Assembly: GCA_032433765.1 (NCBI GenBank)
Contig: JAVIAB010000160.1
Location: 36,254,780-36,318,779, forward strand
Length of the DNA stretch: 64,000 bases
Reading direction: 5' to 3'
Source: Megaustenia siamemsis
Lineage: Eukaryota; Mollusca; Gastropoda; Stylommatophora; Ariophantidae
The position numbers and the translations under genes were made by a program. The notes beneath the pieces were generated by a model. It was not told the origin of the DNA and did no database searches. It saw only the letters and a program-made list of their open reading frames with translations. Shown in pieces: positions 53,131 through 64,000 of the stretch. The stretch's first letter is position 1. The number at the start of each line of letters is the position of its first letter.

Positions 53131-56100
53131 ATTATATCAATTCTTGCGACTATTTCATAATCAGTCATTATGACTATTTCATAATCAATTCTTGTGACTT
53201 TATCATAATCAGTTCTTGTGACTATTTCATAATCAATTCTTGTGACCGTGTCATAATCAATTCCTGTGACTATTCACAATCAGTTGTTCAGTTGTTATAA
53301 CTATTTCATAATAGTTCTATTTAATGTGTCATAATCAGTTCTTATGACTCTTTCATAATCACTTCTTGTGGCTTTTTCTTAATCAATTCTTGTGCCTGTT
53401 TCATAATCAATATTTGTGACTTTCATAAACACTTCTTATGACTGTTTCATAATAGTTCTTGTGACTGTTTCATTATCCCTTCTTATGACTGTTTCATAAT
53501 AGTTCTTGCGACTGTTATAACATAGTCAGGTCTTATGACAGTTTCCTAATAGTTCTTGTGACTGTTTCATAGTCAGGTCTTATGACAGTTTCATAATAGT
53601 TCTTGTGACTGTTTCATATTCAGGTCTTATGACAGTTTCATAATAGTTCTTGTGACTGTTTCATAGTCAGGCCTTATGACTGTTTCATAATAGTTCTTGT
53701 GACTGTTTCATAGTCAGGTCTTATGACAGTTTCATAATAGTTCTTGTGACTGTTTCATAGTCAGGCCTTATGACAGTTTCATAATAGTTCTTGTGACTGT
53801 TTCATATTCAGGTCTTATGACAGTTTCATAATAGTTCTTGTGACTGTTTCATAGTCAGGTCTTATGACTGTTTCATAATAGTTCTTGTGACTGTTTCATA
53901 GTCAGGCCTTATGACTGTTTCATAATAGTTCTTGTGACTGTTTCATAGTCAGGTCTTATGACAGTTTCATAATAGTTCTTGTGACTGTTTCATAGTCAGG
54001 TCTTATGACAGTTTCATAATAGTTCTTGCGACTGTTTCATAGTCAGGTCTTATGACAGTTTCATAATAGTTCTTGTGACTGTTTCATAGTCTGGTCTTAT
54101 GACAGTTTCATAATAGTTCTTGTGACTGTTTCATAGTCAGGTCTTATGACAGTTTCATAATTGTTCTTGTGACTGTTTCATAGTCAGGTCTTATGACAGT
54201 TTCATAATAGTTCTTGTGACTGTTTCATAGTCAATGCCTTATGACAGTTTCATAATAGTTCTTGTGACTGTTTCATAGTCAGGTCTTATGACAGTTTCAT
54301 AATAATTCTTGTGACTGTTTCATAGTCAGGTCTTATGACAGTTTCATAATAGTTCTTGTGACTGTTTCAAAGTCAGGTCTTATGACAGTTTCATAATAAT
54401 TCTTGTGACTGTTTTATAGTCAGGTCTTATGACAGTTTCCTATAAAACAACAAGAATGATTCTCCATTCTGTGGAAATTTTTCGCAGAGTGCTCAAAGTC
54501 TGGTCTACCCTATTTATCGCTGCTGATACTGTTAACAGCCGAATTGGCCTTGATCTACCTTTCTTTATTTTTCTCCTGGAGTCTACATTATATCAATTCT
54601 TGCGACTATTTCATAATCAGTCATTATGACTATTTCATAATCAATTCTTGTGACTTTATCATAATCAGTTCTTGTGACTATTTCATAATCAATTCTTGTG
54701 ACCGTGTCATAATCAATTCCTGTGACTATTCACAATCAGTTGTTCAGTTGTTATAACTATTTCATAATAGTTCTATTTAATGTTTCATAATCAGTTCTTA
54801 TGACTTTTTCATAATCACTTCTTATGACTCTTTCATAATCACTTCTTGTGACTTTTTCTTAATCAATTCTTGTGCCTGTTTCATAATCAATATTTGTGAC
54901 TTTTATAAACACTTCTTATGACTGTTTCATAATAGTTCTTGTGACTGTTTCATTATCCCTTCTTATGACTGTTTCATAATAGTTCTTGCGACTGTTATAA
55001 CATAGTCAGGTCTTATGACAGTTTCCTAATAGTTCTTGTGACTGTTTCATAGTCAGGTCTTATGACAGTTTCATAATAGTTCTTGTGACTATTTCATAGT
55101 CAATGCCTTATGACAGTTTCATAATAGTTCTTGTGAATGTTTCATAGTCAGGTCTTATGATAGTTTCATAATAGTTCTTGTAACTGTTTCATCGTCAGGT
55201 CTTATGACTGTTTCATAATAGTTCTTGTGACTGTTTCATAGTCAGGTCTTATGACAGTTTCATAATAGTTCTTGTGACTGTTTCATAGTAGGTCTTATGA
55301 CAGTTTCATAATAGTTCTTGTGACTGTTTCATAGTCAGGTCTTATGACAGTTTCATAATAGTTCTTGTGACTGTTTCATAGTCAGGTCTTATGACAGTTT
55401 CATAATAGTTCTTGTGACTGTTTCATAGTCAATGCCTTATTACAGTTTCATAATAGTTCTTGTGAATGTTTCATAGTCAGGTCTTATGATAGTTTCATAA
55501 TAGTTCTTGTGACTGTTTCATAGTCAGGTCTTATGACTGTTTCATAATAGTTCTTGTGACTGTTTCATAGTCAGGTCTTATGACAGTTTCATAATAGTTC
55601 TTGTGACTGTTTTATAGTCAGGTCTTATGACAGTTTCATAATAGTTCCTGTGACTGTTTCATAGTCAGGTCTTATGACAGTTTCATAATAGTTCTTGTGA
55701 CTGTTTCAAGGTCAGGTCTTATGACAGTTTCATAATAGTTCTTGTGATTGATTCATAGTCAGGTCTTATGACAGTTTCATAATAGTTCTTGCGACTGTTT
55801 CATAGTCAGGTCTTATAATAGTTTCATAATAGTTCTTGTGACTGTTTCATAGTCAGGTCTTGTGACAGTTTCATAATAGTTCTTGTGACTGTTTCATAGT
55901 CAGGTCTCATGACAGTTTCATAATAGTTCTTGTGACTGTTTCATAGTCAGGTCTTATGACAGTTTCATAATTGTTCTTGTGACTGTTTCATAGTCAGGTC
56001 TTATGACAGTTTCATAATAGTTCTTGTGACTGTTTCATAGTCAATGCCTTATTACAGTTTCATAATAGTTCTTGTGAATGTTTCATAGTCAGGTCTTATG

Positions 56101-57520
56101 ACAGTTTCATAATTGTTCTTGTGACTGTTTCATAGTCAGGTCTTATGACAGTTTCATAATTGTTCTTGTAACTGTTTCATAGTAGGTCTTATGACAGTTT
56201 CATAATAGTTCTTGTGACTGTTTCATAGTCAGGTCTTATGACAGTTTCATAATAGTTCTTGTGACTGTTTCATAGTCAGGTCTTATGACAGTTTCATAAT
56301 AGTTCTTGTGACTGTTTCATAGTCAATGCCTTATGACAGTTTCATAATAGTTCTTGTGAATGTTTCATAGTCAGGTCTTATGATAGTTTCATAATAGTTC
56401 TTGTGACTGTTTCATAGTCAGGTCTTATGACTGTTTCATAATAGTTCTTGTGACTGTTTCATAGTCAGGTCTTATGACAGTTTCATAATAGTTCTTGTGA
56501 CTGTTTTATAGTCAGGTCTTATGACAGTTTCATAATAGTTCCTGTGACTGTTTCATAGTCAGGTCTTATGACAGTTTCATAATAGTTCTTGTGACTGTTT
56601 CAAGGTCAGGTCTTATGACAGTTTCATAATAGTTCTTGTGATTGATTCATAGTCAGGTCTTATGACAGTTTCATAATAGTTCTTGCGACTGTTTCATAGT
56701 CAGGTCTTATAATAGTTTCATAATAGTTCTTGTGACTGTTTCATAGTCAGGTCTTGTGACAGTTTCATAATAGTTCTTGTGACTGTTTCATAGTCAGGTC
56801 TCATGACAGTTTCATAATAGTTCTTGTGACTGTTTCATAGTCAGGTCTTATGACAGTTTCATAATTGTTCTTGTGACTGTTTCATAGTCAGGTCTTATGA
56901 CAGTTTCATAATAGTTCTTGTGACTGTTTCATAGTCAATGCCTTATTACAGTTTCATAATAGTTCTTGTGAATGTTTCATAGTCAGGTCTTATGACAGTT
57001 TCATAATTGTTCTTGTGACTGTTTCATAGTCAGGTCTTATGACAGTTTCATAATTGTTCTTGTAACTGTTTCATAGTCGGGTCTTATGACAGTTTCATAA
57101 TAGTTCTTGTGACTGTTTCATAGTCAGGTCTTATGACTGTTTCATAATAGTTCTTGTGACTGTTTCATAGTCAGGTCTTATGGCAGTTTCATAATAGTTC
57201 CTGTGACTGTTTCAAAGTCAGGTCTTATGACAGTTTCATAATTGTTCTTGTAACTGTTTCATAGTCGGGTCTTATGACAGTTTCATAATAGTTCTTGTGA
57301 CTGTTTCATAGTCAGGTCTTATGACAGTTTCATAATAGTTCTTGTGACTGTTTCATATTCAGGTCTTATGACAGTTTCATAATAATTCTTATGACTGTTT
57401 CATAGTCAGGTCTTATGACAGTTTCATAATAGTTCTTGTGGCTGTCTCATATTCAGGTCTTATGAGAGTTTCATAATAGTTCTTGTGACTGTTTCATAGT
57501 AGGTCTTATGACAGTTTCAT
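53131..57520. repeat. Mega-minisatellite, 47-bp unit, about 90 copies
   Basis: Unit made of two related halves: TTCTTGTGACTGTTTCATAG and TCAGGTCTTATGACAGTTTC followed by ATAATAG. Superimposed on it are two longer repeats: the first part (52985 onward) is repeated after 1,456 bp, and the block near 55430-55990 (markers ATGCCTTATTACAG, TTCCTGTGACTG, GTGATTGATTC) recurs about 894 bp later, close to 19 units. No coding potential. Confidence 0.95.
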
Positions 57521-58231
57521 TATTTCATCATTACTCATGTCTTTCTAAATAACAGCTTTGCTCTATTATTCCCGCCCGTTCTTCTCCTGAATTCATTTGT
57601 TGATTACTTCATTCATGACTATTTCTCCCTGATACGTTAGTTGATTTGCTCAGGAAGATAGCATGCACATGATTCTTCTCTTGTATATATTAAGTGACTA
57701 GAAGAAGTTATATTTTAAATTATAACAACTTTTGAGGTTTAAAATTGAGTATTGAATCGCTGAAACTTTCAGATTTGCCACTCTTTTTATTACATGCTTT
57801 AACTACTAAAATATAATTCACATATAAATATTTACTTTAGTGATGTTACGTTTAATGTGTTTTGTCACAAAATGAAACCATTCCCATAAAGTATGTCAAT
57901 TTTAAGAATAGAAGTACATGTAGTGTGCTAGCCTCAAGAAATTTTAATCTCTAAGTGCTACTAAAATTTCCAAGGTTTGAACTAAAATTCCACTTTAATA
58001 TGAAAACCAACAACTGTGACTTGCATGCTGATTTAGTTTAGCCAAAATATTATATTTTTTTTCCCCTAAGGCATACATAATGATGATAGTTGATGTTTGT
58101 TTTACTTATGTGAGTTCTTCAACATTCACATCTATAAGTAAGTCTTGAAAGCATGAAACTATCATTCATCAACAATTGACTCTATATTGCAAGCCTACTG
58201 TCTGGATCTCTAAATAAAGTTTAGTTTCACA
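57521..58231. other. No gene seen; short diverged repeat copy 2 at 57715-57850
   Basis: 57715-57850 aligns with 40925-41050 (TTGAGTATTGAATCGCTGAA, CTACTAAAATATAATTCACA). The rest is AT-rich and featureless. Confidence 0.45.
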
Positions 58232-58590
58232 TGCGGACTTCCGGTAAAAATGGCGGATAGGCGGCAAGAACCATTGAGGCTCAGTCTGAAAAGTGTTGCT
58301 TGTTGCAATTTCCTCATCTTCCAAGTCCGACTTGCTGCCGGAGCTACTGAGTTTAGTTGCTATGTGCACACCGTGAACTGTGATTTTCATCCGGATCGTG
58401 TTTCGATATTCAGATTGCTTACGATGAATGATGATATCGTTTGACGAAGAACAGTTCAGCTGCCTTCATTTTCGGTGTCGCTTGGACGTGTGTCTATTGG
58501 CGTGTGCTGTAGCTGCTATTATGGGAGACTGTTGTTGAGCAATTCTGGATTTCAATTCGTGTGCAGTGATACCGGAGCCTTCGACTAACC
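58232..58590 (+). mobile_element. Retroposon R1 copy 3, 5'-truncated
   Basis: Matches the last third of R1: ATGGCGGATAGGCGGCAAGA, GAAAAGTGTTGCTTGTTGCA, TACGATGAATGATGATATCG, ending GATACCGGAGCCTTCGAC and one AACCA. A LINE A 3' end in antisense abuts it. Confidence 0.83.
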
Positions 58591-58591
58591 A

Positions 58592-58922
58592 TATCATCAT
58601 CATTATGTACCATACCGGTTGGCGTAGGCGATCATGTCCTTCCACAATCTTCTATCTACAGTGCATCGTATCAGTTCTGTTCTTGACTGCTTTCCATGCC
58701 ATGACACCAAGCTTGCCATGACACCAAGCTATCCAGTATTTTCTCTCTTTGTCGTCCGCGATCTCTCTTTCCTTTTATTTTGCCAGTTGTAACCAAGTAT
58801 TCCAACTTGCCTCTTCTCATGATGTGCCCGAAAAATGTTGATTGTTTCTTTCTGATGTTTTTTAGGAGCTGCCTTTTTGGGTTGTCCTCTTTGAGAACTT
58901 CCTCATTGGTCTTTTTAGACCA
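58592..58922 (-). mobile_element. LINE A copy, antisense
   Basis: ATCATCATCATTATGTACC, CCGGTTGGCGTAGGCGATC and 300 bp of tail. A 20-bp piece (TGCCATGACACCAAGCT) is tandemly duplicated at about 58697-58733. Confidence 0.84.
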
Positions 58923-58938
58923 TAACCATAACTAGAAC

Positions 58939-59240
58939 CATCATCATCATCAAGTACCGAGCCTGCTGGTGTAGGTGATCATGTCTCACCACAACTTTCG
59001 ATCGCGACAATTATCTATCATTTTTATTGTTGACCTTCTGCCTAGCCATTCTTTTAAGCTGTCTGGTATTTTTTCTCTTTGCTTTCCTCTGTCTCTTCGT
59101 CCCTCAATTTTCCCATTTGTTACAAAATATTCCAGTTGTTCTCTTCTCATCAAATGGCCAAAAAATGATGATTGTTTCTTCCTAATATTGGAAATTATCT
59201 CTCTTTTTGCTTTGGCCTCTATCAGAACGTTTTCAATTGT
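58939..59240 (-). mobile_element. LINE A copy, antisense, second subtype
   Basis: CATCATCATCATCAAGTACC, GCCTGCTGGTGTAGGTGATC; belongs to the CGGTACTTGATGATG subtype like 19951-20296 and 13372-13937. Lies directly behind the preceding copy of the other subtype. Confidence 0.83.
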
Positions 59241-59611
59241 CAGGTGGGGTAATGTTATCTGCTACTGTATGCAGTAAATAGTACAACCTGTGGCTGATCT
59301 GCTGCTTTGCAGGTGAGCTCAGGAGAGTAAAAGGCTAAGGGAGGTACCCGGAAGTAAAATAACCCCACTGCCTTGTGGGTGTGACTTTTTAGTCAAAGGC
59401 TAGCGGAGCCAACCGTAAACAAACCGACGGAAGGCAACAGAAAATCACCGTCATAACTTCTTTGTACAATCATGAATCGCCACAACTATAACCATAGTTT
59501 CACATAAACCTTTCTGGTATTCTAAACTTACTCTTCGGACCACGGAACTTAGTCAACCTTTCTCCATTTATCTCCATCTTCATTCATACTTTGGGGCACC
59601 ATCGGATGGTG
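59241..59611. other. No gene recognised
   Basis: Contains GGCTAGCGGAGCCAACCG and CCCCACTGCCTTGTGGG (a short hairpin). Looks like retroelement leader debris but no match elsewhere in the window. Confidence 0.3.
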
Positions 59612-59800
59612 TTTTCCCTGGCAGCCGTGTGCACAGGGGTCCCTCGCCGCACAGGCAGATAACTCCGACTTCGGAGGTACTCATATTTTTTCCGTCGATG
59701 AGTAATTGACGTTTCAAGCCGGGCCTCGCTGCTGAGACCAGGAGTGGTTGCCGCAGAGAGAAATCATAAATAAAAATCCCCACCAACCGGGATTTGAACC
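59612..59800 (-). mobile_element. SINE S2 copy 5, 3'-truncated
   Basis: CCCTGGCAGCCGTGTGCAC, CAGATAACTCCGACTTCGG, GTTTCAAGCCGGGCCTCGC and the B-box complement GGGATTTGAACCAC. The terminal block and poly-A are missing. Confidence 0.82.
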
Positions 59801-59938
59801 ACTCACTTATGTGTTTTGTCAAACCACTCATTATTAGTCCTAAATTCTTCAACATTTCGCCTACTGTTTATCTTACTTAATGTTTCTGCACAGATGCCTG
59901 GCCTTCTCACAGATTTTATTGGCCTGCTATTACAAGCC
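59801..59938. other. No gene seen
   Basis: Short interval between an S2 and a LINE A copy. Confidence 0.35.
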
Positions 59939-60606
59939 GAAGTTATAGTCATATCGAAGAAACAATCACCACCATCACGCAGCATAAAAATAAACGAGAC
60001 AAATCTGAAACAAGTGCAACGTTTCAAATAATTGGGCACAATAATAACATCAGATGGGAGATGCACCACAGAAATAAAAAGCAGAATAGCACAGGCCAAA
60101 ATAGCATTTCAGAAAACGAAAAATATCTTATGCAACAAATCTATGTCAATAAAAATGAGAAAGAGAGTTCATCGGTGCTATATAGAACCAATTCTGACCT
60201 ATGGAAGCGAATCATGGACAGTAGACAAACAAATGAAAAGACGATTAGAGGCCACAGAGATGGGATTTCTCAGAAGAATGTTGAAAGTTCCCTGGATAGC
60301 TAAACAGACCAATGAGGAAGTTCTCAAGGAGGCTAACACAAAAAGGGAGCTCTTAAAAAACATCAGAAAGAAGCAATCAACATTTTTCGGGCACATCATG
60401 AGAAGAGGAAAGTTGGAATGCTTGGTTACAACTGGCAAAATAAAAGGAAAGAGAGATCGCGGACGACAAAGAGAGAAAATACTATATAGCTTGGTGACAT
60501 GGCATGGAAAACAGCCAACAACAGAACAGATACGATGCACTGTAGATAGAAGATTGTGGAGGGACATGATCACCTACGCCAACCGGTATGGCACATGATG
60601 ATGATT
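59939..60606 (+). mobile_element. LINE A copy with the longest open tail
   Basis: From AAGTTATAGTCATATCGAAG to GATCACCTACGCCAACCGG, TGGCACATGATGATGAT. The frame 60032-60598 (188 codons) is open: GTIITSDGRCTTEIKSRIAQ, YGSESWTVDKQMKRR, FLRRMLKVPW, FFGHIMRRGK, KIKGKRDRGRQREK and WRDMITYANRYGT. It is the least decayed family A tail and a good query for the others. Confidence 0.88.
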
Positions 60607-60699
60607 ACAAGCCAGTTGATTCTCATTTTTACAAAGCCACCAATAGTTGCTCCACTTCGTCCGCCTCCTGGGATCTTTTAATGATAAGGTGTTCTTTTC
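60607..60699. other. No gene seen
   Basis: Short spacer between LINE A and R1. Confidence 0.35.
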
Positions 60700-61039
60700 A
60701 CCAAATTATAGACATTGCCGGCTTGCTGCAGAAGCTAATGAGATTAGTTTACTGTGCACACCGTGAGCTGTGTGTTTCATCGGATGGTGTTCCTATGTTC
60801 AGATTGCTTACGATTAATGATGATATCGTATGATCAAAGACCAGTTCAGTGACGTTTACTATCGGTGCTACTACGCCTTATGTCCTTTGACGTGTACTAT
60901 GTTTGCTACGATGGCGACTGAAACTTTTGTTGTTGTTTGATTTTTCGATGAAATGTTATTACTGATGCTTCCGCTGGCACGGACGATTGAGTAATTATGG
61001 GTTTTAATTCGTTTGCAGTTATACCGGAACCTTCGAATA

Positions 61040-61040
<1 letters not shown>
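60700..61040 (+). mobile_element. Retroposon R1 copy 4, 5'-truncated
   Basis: TTGCTGCAGAAGCTAATGAG, TGTGCACACCGTGAGCTGTG, ACGATTAATGATGATATCG and the end GTTATACCGGAACCTTCGAA. Followed by a (CT)n run instead of AACCA units. Confidence 0.82.
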
Positions 61041-61090
<50 letters not shown>

Positions 61091-61472
61091 TCTTCTTCTC
61101 CTTATAAATCTTCCTCTTCTTGTTCTTATAATTCTTCTTCTTCTTCTAGTTATAATTCTTCTACTTCATCTTCTAATTCTTCTTCTTCTTATAAAGCTTC
61201 TGCTTCTTCTAGTTATAATTCTTCTACTTCATCTTCTAATTCTTCTTCTTCTTATAAAGCTTCTGCTTCTTCTAGTTATAATTCTTCTACTTCATCTTCT
61301 AATTCTTCTTCTTCTTATAAAGCTTCTGCTTCTTCTAGTTATAATTCTTCTACTTCATCTTCTAAATCTTTTTCTTCTTCTAATTCCTCTTCTTCTTCTT
61401 CTAATACTTCTTCTTCTTCTTCTAAATCTTCTTCTTCTTCTAATTCCTATATATTCCTCGAGAGAGAGAAGA

Positions 61473-61515
<43 letters not shown>
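61041..61515. repeat. Simple repeats: (CT)n, TTC-rich 63-bp tandem, (TA)n(GA)n
   Basis: (CT)n at 61041-61088; TTC-rich at 61090-61450, in which a 63-bp unit with AAAGCTTCTGCTTCTTCTAG is repeated at 61193, 61256 and 61319; (TA)n at 61475-61498 and (GA)n at 61499-61515. The serine-rich frame over it is an artefact. Confidence 0.95.
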
Positions 61516-62164
61516 CTTTAACCTCCTTGTTCTTCACTGCTGTCGATACTGTTTACTTTGCCGTCCCATATTCAATAGCCAACTCCAATTACACGTGATT
61601 CACTTTCCATTTAGTGATAAATTCCATCTCATATCTTTCATGTTCACTGTATTCTGCCTTTTCAGTTTTTAACTTTCTTTGTTGTTATTACGAATATGCA
61701 ATTGTAAAGATAACAAGAAGAGAAACATTTAACAAAACCTGTAATAATTTCAATATTTATCGTGGAAAACACTCATTGAATTTGGTAGAATCTCTCTGAA
61801 TATTTGTTTTCGTTCGCGTGGTTTTGTTTTTGGCCGACTTTCGTATTTTTGCTCAACATTCAAACAGTATTTTCTTCGATATTTTAAATCAAATTTTAAA
61901 TTATTTGAGCATCAACACTTTAACTCTCCAGGATCCACTGTACATAAACCCACATCTTCGTTCTGTTATATGTCGTTTTGTCTCTATTGTTGTGTATGCG
62001 ATGATACCTACGTGTTCTATGTCTTCCGATACTGGAAACATTGTCCATTGTATTATCTTCCATTGTCTGCCCCCTCTCCCCTCCCACTGTATTCTTATTC
62101 GCCTTTTCTTTCCGATGATTACCTCATTTCGTCCCCTAGATCTTTGAAGGGCGTTAAATATGCA
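61516..62164. other. No gene recognised
   Basis: Its right end, TTTGAAGGGCGTTAAATATG, leads directly into the pentanucleotide array and could be a retroposon 3' end. A minus frame across 61901-62160 is continuous with the array and has no motif. Confidence 0.35.
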
Positions 62165-62550
62165 TTTAATATAATATAATATAATATAATATAATATAAT
62201 ATAATATAATATAATATAATATATATATATAATATAATATATATATAATATATATAATATAATATAATATAATATAATGTAATGTAACGTAACGTAACGT
62301 AACGTAACGTAACGTAACGTAACGTAACGTAACGTAACATAACATAACATAATATAATATAGTAATATAATATAATATAATATAATATAATATAATATAA
62401 TATAATATAATATAATATAATATAATATAATATAATATAATATAATATAATATAATATAATATAATATAATATAATATAATATAATATAATATAATATAA
62501 TATAATATGATATGATATGATATGATATGACATGACATGACATGACATGA
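62165..62550. repeat. Pentanucleotide microsatellite with drifting motif
   Basis: Blocks in order: TATAA repeats (with 2-bp slips near 62221-62255), GTAAC repeats (62285-62338), CATAA, long TATAA (about 62350-62508), TATGA, then CATGA (to about 62550). All blocks keep the five-base period. Confidence 0.95.
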
Positions 62551-62689
62551 CATAATGCATAAAAAGAGATGGGAAGATAGCAATACAGATGTATAGGCGT
62601 CGATTTTGCAGAGTCCAAAAGCCTGAGTGAATGTGGGTAAGGCTGGCGAAGTCTAACAGCTGAGCCCCTAAGACACCCCAGGGTTATTT
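62551..62689. other. No gene seen
   Basis: Spacer between two simple repeats. Confidence 0.35.
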
Positions 62690-63293
62690 TATAAAGGAGA
62701 GGAGGGAGAAAAAGAAGAGAGGAAGAAGAAGAGGAGGAAATGGAAGGGAAAGAAGCAGGGGAAGAAGAAAAAGGAGAGGGGGGGGGAAAGAGGAAGAAAT
62801 AGGGGAAGTTGAATAGGAGGTGGAGGAAGAAGAAGAAGAAGAATTAGAAGATGAAGAATAAGAATTATAACTAGAAGAAGAAGAAGAATTATAAGAAGTA
62901 GAAGAAGAAGAATTATAAGAAGTAGAAGAGGAAGAATTATAAGAAGAAAAAGAAGAATTATAAGAGGAATAAGATGAAGAATTATAAGAAGAAGAAGAAG
63001 AAGAATTATAAGAAGAAGAAAAATTTGAAGATGAAGAAGGACAATTATAAGAAGAAGAGGAAGAATTAGAGGAAGAAGAATTAGAAGAAGAATAAGATTA
63101 AGAATTATAAGAGGAAGAAAAATTTGAAGATGAAGAAGAAGAAGATGAAGAAGAAAGATTTATAAGAAGAAGAAGAAGAATTATAATAATAAGAAGAATT
63201 AGAAGACGAAGAGAAAAGAATTAGAAGAAGAAGAAGAATTAGAAGAAGAATTAGAAGAAGAAGAAGAATTTGAAGAAGAAAAAAGTAGAATTA

Positions 63294-63328
<35 letters not shown>

Positions 63329-63632
63329 ATTTGAAGAAGAAGAAGAAGTAGAAGAAGAAGAAGAATTTGAAGAAGAAAAAAGTAGAATTAGAAGAAGAGG
63401 AAGAATTAGAAGAAGAAGAAGAAGAAGAAGAATTAGAAGAAGAGGGAGAATTTGAAGAAGAAAAAGTAGAATTAGAAGAAGAAGGAGAATTATAAGAAGA
63501 AGAAGAAGAATTAGAAGAAGAGGAAGAGGAAGATGAGAAAAAAAAGAGCAGCAGGGAGAATAGAAAGAAAAGAAGTGGAGAAAGAAGACGTGGAAGAAGA
63601 GGAGGAAGAAGACGAACAATAATAAGAAGTTG
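62690..63632. repeat. Long polypurine tract, GAA-rich, about 940 bp
   Basis: Plus strand is almost entirely A and G with scattered ATTATA or ATT interruptions at roughly regular spacing (AGAAGAAGAATTATAAGAAG and AGAAGAATTAGAAGAAG). Frames rich in Glu/Arg or Ser/Leu across it are artefacts. Confidence 0.95.
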
Positions 63633-64000
63633 ATTAATTATCAACTCTATTATATTATTTGATCCAGCTCAGCTTCATAATAAAAACACTCCCAGATGAC
63701 TGATCGTCTCCTGCGTCACTAAAATGAAGTTTATTTATCTCCCTTGAACCACGTGGGCAATCTTCCAGGACAGTCTGTGTGGGCTGAGCTTATGCAGCAG
63801 CCCGGGTTTCTGAAGGAGATGTATCCAGGGAGTGTCAACAATTTATTTTCACGGCCCAGGCACGTGAGGAGAGATTGTGATTGATTTCGTCTGCAGGTCG
63901 TGCGGGGCGAGAGCCGAAGAAGATCATAATAATCTACATAGAAACACTTAGTGGGTGATACGACTCGGCCAAATTAGCACTCTTATAATAATACTAGTTG
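63633..64000. other. Unique terminal segment, no gene recognised
   Basis: No repeat found. Two CACGTG E-boxes lie at about 63751 and 63862. A plus frame around 63745-63880 (WAELMQQPGFLKEMYPG) is open but unrecognised. Could be regulatory or exonic; nothing decides it. Confidence 0.3.

Noticed and set aside
61901..62618. Long YIILYYIILY minus-strand ORFs of 150-219 residues
   Set aside because: Created by the pentanucleotide array; three frames are open at once.
63251..63644. Serine/leucine-rich or glutamate-rich ORFs
   Set aside because: Polypurine tract translated in various frames.

Overview
Eukaryotic, intron-containing, AT-rich DNA from an animal. The signs are one exon of a metazoan transcription factor, many animal-type non-LTR retrotransposon (LINE) relics, tRNA-derived SINEs and a very large load of microsatellites and minisatellites. 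The mix of LINE tails, long GATA arrays and SINEs is what I would expect of a lophotrochozoan, perhaps a mollusc, but that is inference; no feature here proves the phylum. There are no bacterial operons, no ribosome binding sites and no CRISPR.

Host sequence. The only confident host coding sequence is a 46-codon exon at 1237-1374 on the minus strand. It encodes the start and the first half of a TCF21/musculin-type bHLH domain, ends in a GT splice donor, and has a TATA box at 1446-1453. The rest of that gene lies left of the window. A perfect histone-mRNA-type 3' stem-loop sits alone at 48309-48324 with no histone gene near it.

Mobile elements. One LINE is nearly complete (6735-10784) with an open 1274-codon ORF encoding endonuclease, reverse transcriptase, RNase H and a Cys/His knuckle. 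It is flanked by 522-bp direct repeats. At least eight other LINE lineages are present only as broken 3' ends; I call them A (about a dozen copies), B (about nine), C, D (with a C-terminal zinc finger), F, G, H and J. There are three tRNA-headed SINE families (S1, S2, S3), one SINE that shares its 3' tail with LINE C, a non-coding retroposon R1 in four copies, and one Tc1/mariner-like transposase of the long-spacer type with two frameshifts.

Tandem repeats. More than a dozen unrelated minisatellites (units of 18 to 63 bp) and several large microsatellites occupy roughly a quarter of the window. The largest are the 47-bp array (53.1-57.5 kb), the 27-bp array (27.0-28.7 kb), the 31-bp array (23.7-25.3 kb) and the (GATA)n block (18.1-19.1 kb). 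Many apparent long ORFs are only these arrays read in frame.

How the parts relate. The unifying pattern is that LINE 3' ends terminate in simple-sequence tails, and some of these have grown into microsatellites: (GATA)n for the intact LINE and LINE C, (GA)n for LINE G, (TGA)n for LINEs A and B, (AACCA)n for R1. Layout: 0-1.5 kb bHLH exon and intron; 1.9-6.2 kb LINE, SINE and R1 relics; 6.2-11.4 kb intact LINE; 11.4-16.7 kb minisatellites; 16.8-19.1 kb LINE C, inverted LINE copy and GATA block; 20-30 kb satellites with LINE B; 30-46 kb dense LINE/SINE mosaic; 46-49 kb transposase and histone hairpin; 50-52 kb R1; 53-57.5 kb mega-array; 58-61 kb R1 and LINE A; 61-63.6 kb simple repeats; 63.6-64 kb unique sequence.
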